A DNA stretch of 51,520 bases. Origin: Flammula alnicola. Taxonomy: Eukaryota; Basidiomycota; Agaricomycetes; Agaricales; Strophariaceae. Shown piece after piece: positions 39,663 through 48,359 of the stretch. Under the pieces are notes generated by a model that saw only the letters and a program-made list of their open reading frames with translations, searched no databases and was not told the origin of the DNA. The stretch is from the NCBI GenBank assembly GCA_015499995.1, contig JADNRV010000337.1, forward strand, positions 1 through 51,520. Reading direction: 5' to 3'. The translations under genes were made by a program, and so were the position numbers. Positions within the stretch are counted from its first letter, which is position 1. Every line of letters starts with the position of its first letter.

Positions 39663-39933
39663 ACGGTGGCGCTCGGTCATATTCTCCATAGCCATCTTGT
39701 GAGGAATGGCTTTTTTAAGTAGAGGCCCAGCCATGAATGACCAGACCGGATGGGTGTCTGTCAGACAAGAGAGAAATTCGAGCAATCGCCCGAGAATTCA
39801 ACCTATCCAAAAGTAGATGCATGGGTAGTAGACCCGCAAGGGCCTCAACTCCACGTGAGGGAGAAGTGCGAAAGCACCCAGTAATCCAAAGCCCAGCCTT
39901 ACGCTGAACATTGGTAAGTTGCGCAATAAGGCC
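39663..39933 (-). pseudogene. LINE-D, 5'-truncated ORF2 fragment (family 2)
   Basis: Minus-strand LINE piece from GLIAQLTNVQRKAGLWITGC through FRTSPSRGVEALAGLLPMHL and SFMAGPLLKK to the broken Copia-1 LTR. It is frameshifted (for example near 39765 and 39820). Its 5' end abuts copia integrase sequence at about 39933, as for a 5'-truncated LINE inserted in Copia-2. Together with 1-317 it may be the element into which Copia-1 inserted. About 0.9 kb between the two would be missing. Confidence 0.7.
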
Positions 39934-40099
39934 GTTTCTTCTTGTACCATTCTGCATACGGAGTAGTATTAGGCAGAGGCGCAGTAGGAAGTCAATTCCA
40001 GACATGTATATATGCAGCCAAAGTGTGCGCCCAGAATGATGGAGGAAGGTGCGCTTCATTGAGCATAGCAGTGATGTGATCTGCAATAGTGCAGTTTAT
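39934..40099 (-). pseudogene. Copia-2 integrase remnant
   Basis: 166 bp on the minus strand matching the Copia-1 integrase around 8430-8595: CTIADHITAMLNEAHLPPSFWAHTLAAYIHVWN-type sequence (shown here in part). It is a separate copy with several differences. LINE-D lies on one side and the 5' end of LINE-E on the other. Confidence 0.82.
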
Positions 40100-40230
40100 C
40101 TCCTCCTTTTCCAGTAACCACTTCGTGCGACCGTGGGAATCTACTTCAGCAACACCAACATCGACCCCCACAGCTCCTCCTCGTTGAGCGCTCTTGAGCG
40201 CTACGTTACCAATCGACAGAAAACACCCCA

Positions 40231-42207
40231 ATGCCCCCCAAGTCCGGGTCTGGTGGCGATCCACCCAGCCGATCTCGCCCAACAGACAAGTTGACCACTG
40301 CGCCTAGGCGCGACCCAGGGCTCAGCTCGCTGTCCACTTCGGCGGTGGCAGCAGCCCAATCCACCTCTACTGCCTCCCCCCAGAGGCAGCAGTATTCATC
40401 ACCAGTGCCTCAGCAGTCAAGGCAGCTCACCCCGAGGCCCGATCGTCCCTGATCGCGCTCATCGATTATCCACGACGACAGTGAGGTGCCCTATGGAGAG
40501 GCGGGCACTCCTGGCGGCGACGACGACACCGGCATGTACATGGAGGAGACTCCCGCACCTCCTGATACTCGATCCCCTTCGCATGCTCCTACTGAGGATT
40601 CAGAGGAGAAGGACAAGCGTGCGAGGGAGTTCAACCGCCTTACTGGCGTCATGAACGTGGCAGCTTCGTGGATTCGTGCGCATGCGTACGACACTGCGGA
40701 TGCTGTCGACGCTCAAATGTCTGAGAGGTTCGCCTCTTCCCTGGCCAGCGTGTTTTCCGCTGTCTATTCATCAGGTATTCAAGATCTTATCACGGATAAC
40801 CTCGACTCGAACCTCCAAATCCATGAGCTGGTTCAAACTCTAGTGCAGTCGATGGAGGACACCACAGTCCGCCATGCTGCCCTCCCTTCCGCCCCTTCTG
40901 GTGCCTTCTCTGCCCCTAGTGGAACAGAATCGGACACTGGAATAGACACATCTACGCCTGCTCCCTCTCGGCCTCCTGGCAAAGGGAAACAGCGAGCGGC
41001 CCCTCCCAAGGGCAAGGAGGGCCCCTGCCAGCCTCGTAAGAGGCCAGCGGACTCTTATTTGAGGCCCCTGCCTCCCATTCCCACTGCCACCAAGCCGAAA
41101 CCCCGTAAGCGCACATTTGCTGAGCTTACGGCGGCCAACCCTTTGTCGCAGCGCGATCCTGCCATGGGCACTAGTGCCCTTGGTAGGTATCCACCTCTGC
41201 CTCGCGTCCCTGCGATGCAAGCGCCCATTAACGAACGAGCCTCGGCTGCCAAGAGGCAGAAGAGGAACCCCTCGTTCATATCTGCAGGACCTTCACGCAA
41301 GCAGATCCTCATCATGTTCAGCAGCCCATACGTGAAGCTGCATGATACGAAACTTACCAGCCTTGTCAACAATATCAACAAGGCTCTCCGCGCTGCAGGC
41401 AGGCCCCTTCGGGTCCTGTCTGCGGAGCATGCATATGATGGCATCTCCCGTGCCACCTCTGGAGTCCCAACCACTGACGATCTTGTGATCGCTCGTGGAT
41501 GGGTCCTCCAAATCCTTCCTGAATCTGACACTGTCAAGGTGACGGTCAGTCTCCCCGCATCGACATCCTTTCTTCGGGTGCTCGACCTTCCTGCCTATGG
41601 CGACATCGTCAATAGGACCCCCACCACGGGCGACGAGGTGAAGATGGCCATCCTGGCCTCTCCGCTTTCTATTTATGCACCGTTCACGTCGCCGCCGCGC
41701 ATCAAGCGCAACTCCCCGAAGAGCACCACTTGCGTGGCGTTCATCAATATCTGGGACTCTCAGTCAGGATCCCGTGCGAAGCAACTCATCGGGAGGACCT
41801 TCATGTTCCGAGGCAGGGCTGTCCGCATTGTGTCAGCCCGCCCCAGCATCAGCATCCCCCTCTGCACTCGTTGCTGGAGCTGGGGCCATCCATCTAATGC
41901 ATGTTGGGCTCTCCAGCCCCACTGTGCTCATTGCGCCAGGCCGCACGAGGAGGCAGTCCATCGTATTGCCGCCGGATGCTGCAAGGGAAATCCAAAGGCA
42001 ACTCTGCCAGTACCACCCACCCCCACTGGTACGGACTGCCCCCACCCCCCGCGTTGCCCTAATTGCAAGGGCGCGCATAAACCTTATGACAGGAAATGTC
42101 ATTTCTGGAACAACCGGTATGATCGTGAATGGATCGATGCCAAATATGCCCAGGTACGTGAGTTTTGGACTCAGCGTCAGGTACTCCACTCACATAACAT
42201 AGCTTAA
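40231..42207 (+). pseudogene. LINE-E ORF1, zinc-knuckle protein with one in-frame TGA
   Basis: ORF1 starting MPPKSGSGGDPPSRSRPTDK. After RQLTPRPDRP there is TGA at 40450-40452, then SRSSIIHDDSEVPYGEAG in the same frame. The 573-codon remainder (methionine at 40486) is uninterrupted: RKRPADSYLRPLPPIPTATK, ILIMFSSPYVKLHDTKL, VAFINIWDSQSGSRAKQL, knuckles CTRCWSWGHPSNAC, CAHCARPH and CPNCKGAHKPYDRKC. The stop TAA overlaps the ORF2 ATG (42205-42209). LINE-B has CGA (R) at the TGA site. Either the stop is a defect shared with LINE-A, or translation can start at 40486 or read through. Confidence 0.87.
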
Positions 42208-43031
42208 TGCAGGCACAGATGCTTGATGAGGTGCGGGTGATGAGTTGGAACGTGGCGAGGGACGGGGTGGCCCTCGATGTAATTCTCAGTACATGCTCAA
42301 ATATATATGATGTGCTATTCATCCAAGAGCCTCCCTGGAGGCATATAAGAACCGCCCCGTCTGCGAAAAGCAGAAAGGGTGAAGATGTAATTGGAGCGCC
42401 CAACCACCCAGATTGGCTGGCTATAGTGCGCCCCTCTGCTGATCCCGACGAGCGACCTCGGGTCATGACCTATGTTTCGACTAGGCTGATCCGATATCGC
42501 CCGGCCCAACGCAAGGATGTTATTGACCATCCCGATATTATGGTGCTCTCGCTCTCCTCGGGTGAGAGTACCTTCTATCTTCTGAATGTATATTCAGACT
42601 CTGATCATGGGGCCATTAACTGGCTCAAGAATCACGATCATGAGCTCCCACGTTGTCATTTGATGATGGGAGATTTTAACGCGCACTCTCCGGATTGGGA
42701 CCCTGGTTCCTCTCGGGAGGGGTGTTCTCTTTCGCTGCAGCAATCTGCAGCTATCCTTGGGCTTGAGCTTGCTGCCTTCAGCAATCCGGGTCCCACTCAC
42801 ATCCCGAGAGATCGAACCAAACGCAAAACGGTTATCGATCTTGCCTTCGTTCCGCCTGACCAGGTGTTGAACTATACCACAGTGCGCCTCCTGCGCAACC
42901 AGCTTAGGTCGGATTACATTCCGATCTATACTACACTGGACATCCTTCCCGCCCCTGAAGGGGCGGTTCGGATGTCGCTTCCTATAGACGCAATCCCTGC
43001 GTTTGTTAATTCTATCAGTTCGGGCTTGGCA
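42207..43031 (+). pseudogene. LINE-E ORF2 N-terminus: endonuclease (cut by Copia-3)
   Basis: ATG 42207 within TAATG. The APE endonuclease appears complete and undamaged: VMSWNVARDG, FIQEPPWRHIRTA, RVMTYVSTRLIRYRPAQRK, MMGDFNAHSPDWDPG, SNPGPTHIPRDRTKRK. One difference is LRSDYIPIYTTLD, where relatives have SDHIPIY. The catalytic histidine of the SDH motif is replaced by tyrosine, which should impair nicking. The reading ends at NSISSGLA, where the Copia-3 LTR begins. Confidence 0.87.
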
Positions 43032-43172
43032 TGTTAAAACTGCCTACTCATGTCTCCAAGTTATCTTATCTTATCTTATCTTATCTCTTATCTTATCTCT
43101 TATCTGCACTTCCTCCTTTTCACTTGTTGTGCATTTGTAGATTAGATTCTTATCATGTTCTAGATCATCTCT

Positions 43173-43326
43173 AGATGATCTCCAGATCATTTCTAGATGA
43201 TCTCCAGATCATTTCTAGATGATCTCCAGATCATTTCTAGATGATCTCCAGATCATTTCTAGATGATCTCCAGATCATTTCTAGATGATCTCCAGATCAT
43301 TTCTAGATGATCTCCAGATCATTTCT
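43173..43326 (+). repeat. 22-bp minisatellite in the Copia-3 LTR
   Basis: Seven perfect tandem copies of AGATGATCTCCAGATCATTTCT, immediately upstream of the TATA box. Each unit contains TGATCT-CC-AGATCA, a small inverted repeat. The Copia-1 LTRs have only about one divergent unit at the same place. In this position it could act as an array of factor-binding sites, which is inference. Confidence 0.93.
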
Positions 43327-43343
43327 AGATCCTTTCTATTTAG

Positions 43344-43350
43344 TATATAA
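43344..43350 (+). promoter_or_regulatory. TATA box of Copia-3 LTR
   Basis: TATATAA, followed by AGTC, 18 bp after the end of the minisatellite and about 190 bp before the LTR end. This fits a U3/R boundary shortly downstream. The same motif is kept in the Copia-1 LTRs. Confidence 0.6.
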
Positions 43351-43542
43351 AGTCTTTTGACATTTGCCAGAAGTCCTTAGTTACTCACTCTGGACTTCAG
43401 GCAAGTAGTTAGTACTTTGCTCAATATGATTAGTTACTCACTCTGGACTTCAGCTTACTATAGCTCCTGTGTCCCTCGCTTCGAGTTGCTCATATTAGGC
43501 GCACAGCTGCGTCACACGTTCCCGCGCTTGCCACCTTTAACA

Positions 43543-43562
43543 GGTTATGGGCCCCGCGCTCT
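43543..43562 (+). promoter_or_regulatory. Copia-3 primer binding site (half-tRNA type)
   Basis: GGTTATGGGCCCCGCGCTCT directly after the LTR. It is complementary to the anticodon-arm half of initiator tRNA-Met, identical to the Copia-1 site. Confidence 0.78.
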
Positions 43563-43925
43563 AAGCGCTTCAAACAGGTGTTTTGCGAACGAAATCTATC
43601 AGTAGTTAGCTTTCATCAGGCATATTACCTCTCATTACTTGTAAACCCTTGCCAGGCCCGGCCTTATATTGCCGCTGCTAGTAAGGACGAGCTTGCACGC
43701 CATTAGGGCTGAGTTACACTCGGAACAACTGCCTGGACTCCGAGTTACATACACTTTTATATAGTGTTGTCTAGAATACTCTAGTTTACACTTTCATTTC
43801 ATTTCCGAGTTTGCCGCACGTACTGCACACGGAACGCCGTACAACTCATTTACACATATCCAGACACTATTCCGCATATCCCCACCAACTCGCGCTCCTC
43901 CGCTCTCCACGGATCCCTCACAATC
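43563..43925 (+). other. Copia-3 leader
   Basis: 363-nt noncoding leader before gag with no ORF of note. It contains TATATAGTGTTGTCTAGAATACTCTAG and ends CCTCACAATC before ATG 43926. Confidence 0.75.
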
Positions 43926-44399
43926 ATGTCTTCTTTACACATGCCCCAAATCACCAAGTTGAATGCTTTTAATTATAACACTTGGTCCGGTGATATGCAG
44001 GCCTGGCTCCGTGCAAACGGCGTCTGGCGCATTGTAAATGGCACATCGACCAAGCCTACACTCCCTGCAACCCCTACAGCAGAGGAGACCAAAGCATTTG
44101 ATGACTGGACGCTTAAATCAGACAAAGCGTCCAGAATTATGTATATGCTTCTAGAGGATGATCAGAAGATCCACTTCAATGGAATTGAGGATGATCCGGT
44201 CAAGATCTGGACTGCTCTGCGTGATATCCATCAGCAGAAGCATCCGGGCGCTCGCTTTAATGCCTATGACGACTTATTCTCCATCCGGAAGCAAGAGGAT
44301 GAAACTCTTCAGACTTTGATGAATAGAGTTGATACCTCCATTCGCCACATTCAGGACCTTCGCCCTACCGGATTTGACCTTGCCAAGCTCGATGATGAG
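43926..44399 (+). pseudogene. Copia-3 gag N-terminal part
   Basis: Capsid region of copia gag (UBN2/retrotran_gag type). It starts MSSLHMPQITKLNAFNYNTW, followed by WLRANGVWRIVNG, DWTLKSDKASRIMYMLLED, KIWTALRDIHQQKHPG, RFNAYDDLFSIRKQEDETLQ and IQDLRPTGFDLAKLDDE. The W...W spacing and the LRDIHQQK block are typical of copia gag. Open frame of 158 codons, cut at 44399 by chimera 4. The downstream gag resumes at 47332 after losing roughly 130 bp. Confidence 0.9.
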
Positions 44400-45517
44400 A
44401 GGGGCGTGGTGGCTTAGCGGTTACTGCGTTGCCTTTAAGGGTGGCTGTGCACCATCCGAGAGGTTGTGGGTTCGATTCCTGCACATAGCAAGTACCATAA
44501 GCTTGTGACCTGGGTTCCATTCTGTGGAATGCTGATGTAATTCGTCTGCCGTTGGGCGCGTTGTCGGTGTATCGTGGTCTAAGGGGCCTGGGCGGACCAC
44601 TGCAGTCCCGTTTGAGCGACATGGGGGCATACTTTGGAGCTGGCATAAATCGTCTGCCATGTTGTGGGGCGTAGCAGGTGCACCGTGGGACGGTCTCCTC
44701 GCTGTAGGGAGCAATGGCCTAAGGGCCGCCGCAGGGGTTGGGCATGATGAGCACTGTGTAGGCCTACGTCGACAGTGCAGAGTGTCTGGGGTCCAAGTGA
44801 TTCCGTGGAATGCTGATGTAAATCGACCCTGGCACATTTGGGATCGTCGCATGGCCTCTTAGGTCTGTAAGTCGGCCAGGCTCATGCAAAGCCGTATTGG
44901 GGCACCTCGGATAGCAGCCTGTAAAGGGTCTGAAAGGATAGGACATGGTAAGAACCGGGAATTGGGCTGATAACAACCCGACCATGGGTAGACCACCGGC
45001 ATTGTGATCTGGGTTTCGGTCGCATACCCACCGGCGGAGTTCGCACTGCTTGGATGTGGGAGGCCTGTGGGCTGTCCAGGTGGGGCGCCGTTCAGCAAGG
45101 ACAGGGCACCCGGCACGTCACAATAGAGTTGTGAGCGGCGTCGTTAGTCGCGAGTCTAAATGGCTTATCTCCCGGTTGCCATGTGGGAGGCTATGTGGGC
45201 TGTGGCATGTGAAGCACTACTGGGTTTGGATCGCGGCAAGACAGTGACTCTGGACAGGATTGGGGATCCACGCTGAAAGGCATAAGCGAACCACCTGCCG
45301 GGGGACGGGAATGTACAGCCGGGAGTAGCGCCCTGGTGTCGGCTGGACCGTAGCGGTACTCGGATAGTCCCCTTGTACTGGCTCGACAGATCTATATCCA
45401 CTGTCGCTCGATTGGGCATAATAAGTTCCATATCGGGTTAAGTTGAAGCGGCGGTGTTGTCAGTATGCCTTATAGGGCTGGCAATAGGGCTCCTCGCAAG
45501 AGGGGCCCTAAATCGCG
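44400..45517 (+). mobile_element. tRNA-headed retroposon body, copy 4
   Basis: About 1.1 kb noncoding, closest to copy 2. The 3' hairpin AGGGCTCCTC-GCAA-GAGGGGCCCT is at 45486-45509, followed by AAATCGCG and the LINE. Two repeats of TGGAATGCTGATGTAA lie near 44526 and 44807. No TTTT in the sense strand. Confidence 0.8.
44410..44479 (+). promoter_or_regulatory. tRNA-like Pol III promoter (A and B boxes), copy 4
   Basis: A box TGGCTTAGCGG at 44410-44420 and B box GGTTCGATTCC at 44469-44479, 48 nt apart, consensus sequence. Confidence 0.85.
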
Positions 45518-46234
45518 ATCTCCAATGCCGTTGGCTTTGGGGATGTCAAACACATCACTATCTTCACTGATGCGATGCATGCTGCTCGCCTCTCGGTGGA
45601 CCCATCGCTGCACTCCTTCCAGTCTCAGTCACTGATGGTGTGTCGTACACTTGAACCGTGGTTTAGGTGCTCGCCAGACCATAAGGTTACTTTTATCGAG
45701 TCTCCCTCGGACATGGAGTGGGACGTTCAAAATGAAGCACACGATCTCATTGCTGGTATGCGTGGCGTTGCCGTCGTTCCTACCACCAAGCTCTCTCTCC
45801 AGTATGTCCGCGACTTCGTGGACAAATCGGCACGCGCAGATTGGAAACAAAGAGTTTCTGATCAGCCATTCCTGCTTGGCTCCAACTTTATGGAGCTGCA
45901 AGGGTTGAACGGAGACCCTCTCCAGCCTAGCCCCACTCGCGGGGGACCTTGGCTTGAAGCTGGCAGTCAGAGCGTATCGCTCTTTGCCCGCATGTGCCGT
46001 TTAATTATGAATCATGCACTGATCGGCTCATATTACGAGCGGTTCAAAATCGATGACCCTAGGGCCCTCGGTTGTGAGTGTGGGGTTTATCCTCAGACTC
46101 GCGATCATATTTTCAAGTGCAAAAAACAGCCTTGGACTCGCCGGAAACCGAAACTTGTTTCGGAGCTGGCGACTTATCTGTTGGAGCACCCTACGGCGTT
46201 CTCCTTCTCCCGGCACCCTGCTGGAGTCGGATGA
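45518..46234 (+). pseudogene. LINE RNase H C-terminal half in chimera 4
   Basis: Family 1 ORF2 from SNAVGFGDVKHITIFTDAMH (the third RNase H acidic residue) through ESPSDMEWDVQNEAHDLIAG, VSDQPFLLGSNFMELQGLN and CRLIMNHALIGSYYERF to CECGVYPQTRDHIFKC and HPAGVG, with TGA at 46232-46234. It is open throughout but lacks the first RNase H residues, RT and endonuclease. Confidence 0.87.
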
Positions 46235-46503
46235 GGGACTTTGGGTGGGGGATGATTCTGGGTGCGAGCGGAGCCGCGGTCAAAGCGGCCTGCTGCCCAC
46301 AGGTGTTTCTGCATTGCATCACAGTGATGGCGGACTTCGCGAGAGGCGAGAGGGCTGGTCGTTCCAGTCCTGGCGGGGTTGACTCCCTGAGTTGGCTTCG
46401 TGCATCACTTGCAGAGGCCGACCTGGTTGACGGCGGTGGGGGCTTTGACTCCTGCTTAGCTATGACCACGTTGATTTTACCGGTGAATCGGGGAGGGCCT
46501 GGC
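46235..46503 (+). other. LINE family 1 3' UTR of chimera 4, first part
   Basis: Upstream part of the 3' UTR, colinear with 19219-19480 of LINE-B, up to GGGGAGGGCCTGGC where the TIR element is inserted. No gene. Confidence 0.85.
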
Positions 46504-47025
46504 GGTAGTGGCGATGGCCGAACCTCTAAAACCTTTCGCCAATCGCCGTCACGGCGAGTCATATGGCGTGGGAAAGTGGCGAGTGCTGGCGAGTGGCGAG
46601 AGTCAAAACGCGGAAATTTGACAATCTGAGGTTAGTTATTGGTATTGTACTGTGAAGTTATCTTTTAAAATGATTCAAGGGCGCGACAAGGGCATGATCA
46701 CGGGGAATCCACCTTGACGAGGACCATGCCGAGTGATGGCATCAAACTGGGATCAAAAAAGGCCTTCACCAGAGCAGCCGAAGCGGATAAAATCAAGATA
46801 AAATCATGTATAACATCGGTTTGGAGTGCGAGATGGCCAGAAAAGTGCTAGTGGTGGAGGTCGTTAGTTTAATTGGTAAGAAATTGACTGCTAAACCCTG
46901 TCTATACCAGGACCTCTCGCCACCTCTCACCACCCCATTTTTGAAATTCTTGATCGCCACCCGGCGATCGCCAGGTGGCGAGGCCTGGTGTGGCGAGATG
47001 GCGAGGTTGAGCCAACATCACTACC
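46504..47025 (+). mobile_element. 522-bp TIR element (MITE-like) in a LINE 3' UTR
   Basis: Sequence absent from every other copy of this 3' UTR. The ends are imperfect inverted repeats: GGTAGTG...TGGC..AACCTC at 46504-46526 against the reverse complement of 47003-47025, agreeing at about 17 of 23 positions by eye. TGGC flanks both sides (46500-46503 and 47026-47029) and could be a 4-bp target duplication, or CTGGCG if the termini are set one base inward. TGGCGAG-like subrepeats cluster near both ends. The centre is AT-richer (46640-46960) than the surrounding LINE and has no convincing ORF. Best reading: a nonautonomous DNA transposon. The superfamily is not determined. Confidence 0.7.
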
Positions 47026-47331
47026 TGGCGGGCTCTTCTCACATCTGGATGACCCCCCTGTCCATCCTAATACTCCTATCTGCCGTTCGTATGGTAGCGT
47101 TAACAACGCCGCAACGTCGGACAATCTGTAGTTGCGAGACTACCTATATGGGTTTCTGGCGGCTGCGCCGTCTTGCCCACACCGCGCTCACGCGCGTCGC
47201 ATGCTCGCCGTCAAGCCAACTTCTTTCTTTTGCACGCGTAGTTTACCGTCTCCGTTTGTATTAGTTAGAGACCGGACTGCTTTCGTGCACCGGTATAAAA
47301 TTGTTGATTTAAAAAATTAAAAAAAAAAAGA
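47026..47331 (+). other. LINE family 1 3' UTR of chimera 4, second part, and A-rich tail
   Basis: Continues the 3' UTR with the GTAGCGTTAACAACGCCGC stem-loop near 47095-47113, hairpin GGCGGC-TGC-GCCGTC near 47158, terminus TATAAAATTGTTGATTT and the A-rich tail ending about 47329. The original pre-insertion sequence reads CCTGGCAGGCTCTTC in relatives. Confidence 0.85.
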
Positions 47332-47780
47332 CATCGCGCTTCGGACGCTCCTACCATTGGTTCCGCGCTTAATACTTCATCTGCACCTCCTGCGCTCAAA
47401 TGCACGTTTTGTGGTATGTCCAATCACACACAGGACAAGTGCAACCACTTTATCAAAGCGCAGCAGAACGCGCAGGAGAGCGTGCGAGAATATCGCAAGA
47501 AGGGCAGGAAAGCGAACAAAGCGCAGGAGACCACTCCAAAGTCAGAGGAGAATGTTACAGAGTATGCTGGAAATGCAAGTGCTCTCTCTACCTATGATCC
47601 ATCCACATTGCAGAGTGATGCTGACTTCCATTGGCTTGCAGATACAGGGGCCACTTCTCATATGACCCCTCATCGTCACTGGGTGCGCAATTACACGCCA
47701 TATCGCGTCCCAGTCAAGCTAGCAGATCACACTATCATCTACTCTGCAGGTATTGGTACTGTGTTGTTCAGTCCCATTAT
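47332..47780 (+). pseudogene. Copia-3 gag zinc knuckle and protease
   Basis: Resumes copia gag after chimera 4: RTLLPLVPR region, then KCTFCGMSNHTQDKCNHFIK (CCHC knuckle), KKGRKANKAQETTPKSEENV, and the aspartic protease WLADTGATSHMTPHRHW with catalytic DTG, KLADHTIIYSAGIGTVLFSP. LINE-G cuts it after CCCATTATC at 47780. The frame is open in this segment. Confidence 0.9.
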
Positions 47781-48359
47781 CTTTTTTTTTTTTTTTTTTT
47801 TTTTTTTTATTCAACAATTTTATACCGGTGCACGAAAGCAGTCCGGTCTCTAACTAGTACAAACGGAGGCGGTAAACTACGCGTGCAAAAGAAAGAAGTT
47901 GGCTCGACGGCGAGCATGCGACGCGCGCGAGCGCGGCGCGGGTGAGACGGCGCAGCCGCCTGAAACCCAGATAGGTAGTCTCGCAACTACAGATTGTCCG
48001 TCGTTGCGGCGTTGTTAACGCTACCGCACGAACGGCAGATAGGAATATTGGGATGGACGAGGGGGTCATCCAGATGTGAGAAGAGCCTGCCAGGCCCTCC
48101 CCGATTCACCGGTAAAATCAACGTGGTCATAGCTAAGCAGGGGCCGAAGCCCCCACCGCCGTCAACCAGGTCGGGTCCTCTGCAAGTGATGCACGAAGCC
48201 AACTCAGGGAGTCGACCCCGCCAGGACTGGAACGACCAGCCCTCTCGCCTCTCGCGAAGTCCGCCATCACTGTGACGCAATGCAGAAACACCTGTGGGCA
48301 ACAGGCCGCTTTGACCGCGGCGCCGCTCGCACCCAGAATCGCCCCCCACCCAGAGTCCC
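47781..48359 (-). other. LINE-G 3' UTR and poly(A)
   Basis: Family 1 3' UTR, antisense: stem-loop GTAGCGTTAACAACGCCGC near 48007-48025, GGCGGC-TGC-GCCGTC hairpin near 47950, terminus TATAAAATTGTTGAAT and a 27-nt poly(A) at 47808-47782. No gene. Confidence 0.87.

Larger units (their letters stand above)
40100..43031 (+). mobile_element. LINE-E, full-length 5' end, cut by Copia-3 (family 2-like)
   Basis: Plus-strand LINE inserted in Copia-2: 5' UTR 40100-40230, ORF1 40231-42207, ORF2 from 42207 until Copia-3 interrupts it at 43031. The 3' half lies beyond the window, if it exists. It is the closest relative of LINE-A in the 5' UTR and ORF1, down to a shared in-frame TGA. Confidence 0.88.
43032..43542 (+). 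repeat. Copia-3 5' LTR
   Basis: 511 bp, bounded by the 7-bp inverted repeat TGTTAAA...TTTAACA. It contains a TTATC microsatellite (43061-43104), a 22-bp minisatellite (43173-43326), TATATAA at 43344-43350 as the likely promoter TATA box, and the duplicated TTAGTTACTCACTCTGGACTTCA near 43376 and 43430. It is longer than the Copia-1 LTR (374 bp) mainly because of the minisatellite. Confidence 0.9.
44400..47331 (+). mobile_element. Chimera 4: tRNA-headed RNA fused to LINE tail, with a nested TIR element
   Basis: Same design as chimera 2: tRNA-like head (44400), body to about 45517, family 1 LINE from mid RNase H (45518) to the stop at 46234, 3' UTR split by a 522-bp TIR element (46504-47025), and a short A-rich tail (47310-47329, AAAAAATTAAAAAAAAAAA). 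Unlike the other three it has no target duplication. Comparison with Copia-1 gag shows about 130 bp of target (equivalent to 36226-36358) deleted. Confidence 0.85.
43032..47780 (+). mobile_element. Copia-3, 5' part of a Ty1/copia element
   Basis: Plus-strand copia inserted into LINE-E ORF2. It has a 5' LTR (43032-43542), half-tRNA primer binding site, leader (43563-43925), gag (43926-44399), chimera 4 insertion (44400-47331), then the gag knuckle and protease (47332-47780). LINE-G interrupts it at 47781; the rest lies outside the window. Gag is more complete than in Copia-1. Confidence 0.9.

Noticed and set aside
43173..43326. CRISPR-like array
   Set aside because: Units are contiguous 22-bp tandem repeats without spacers, inside a eukaryotic LTR.
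46806..47264. A 152-codon frame across the TIR element
   Set aside because: It crosses the boundary between the TIR element and the LINE 3' UTR, has no recognisable domain, and its second half is the known 3' UTR.
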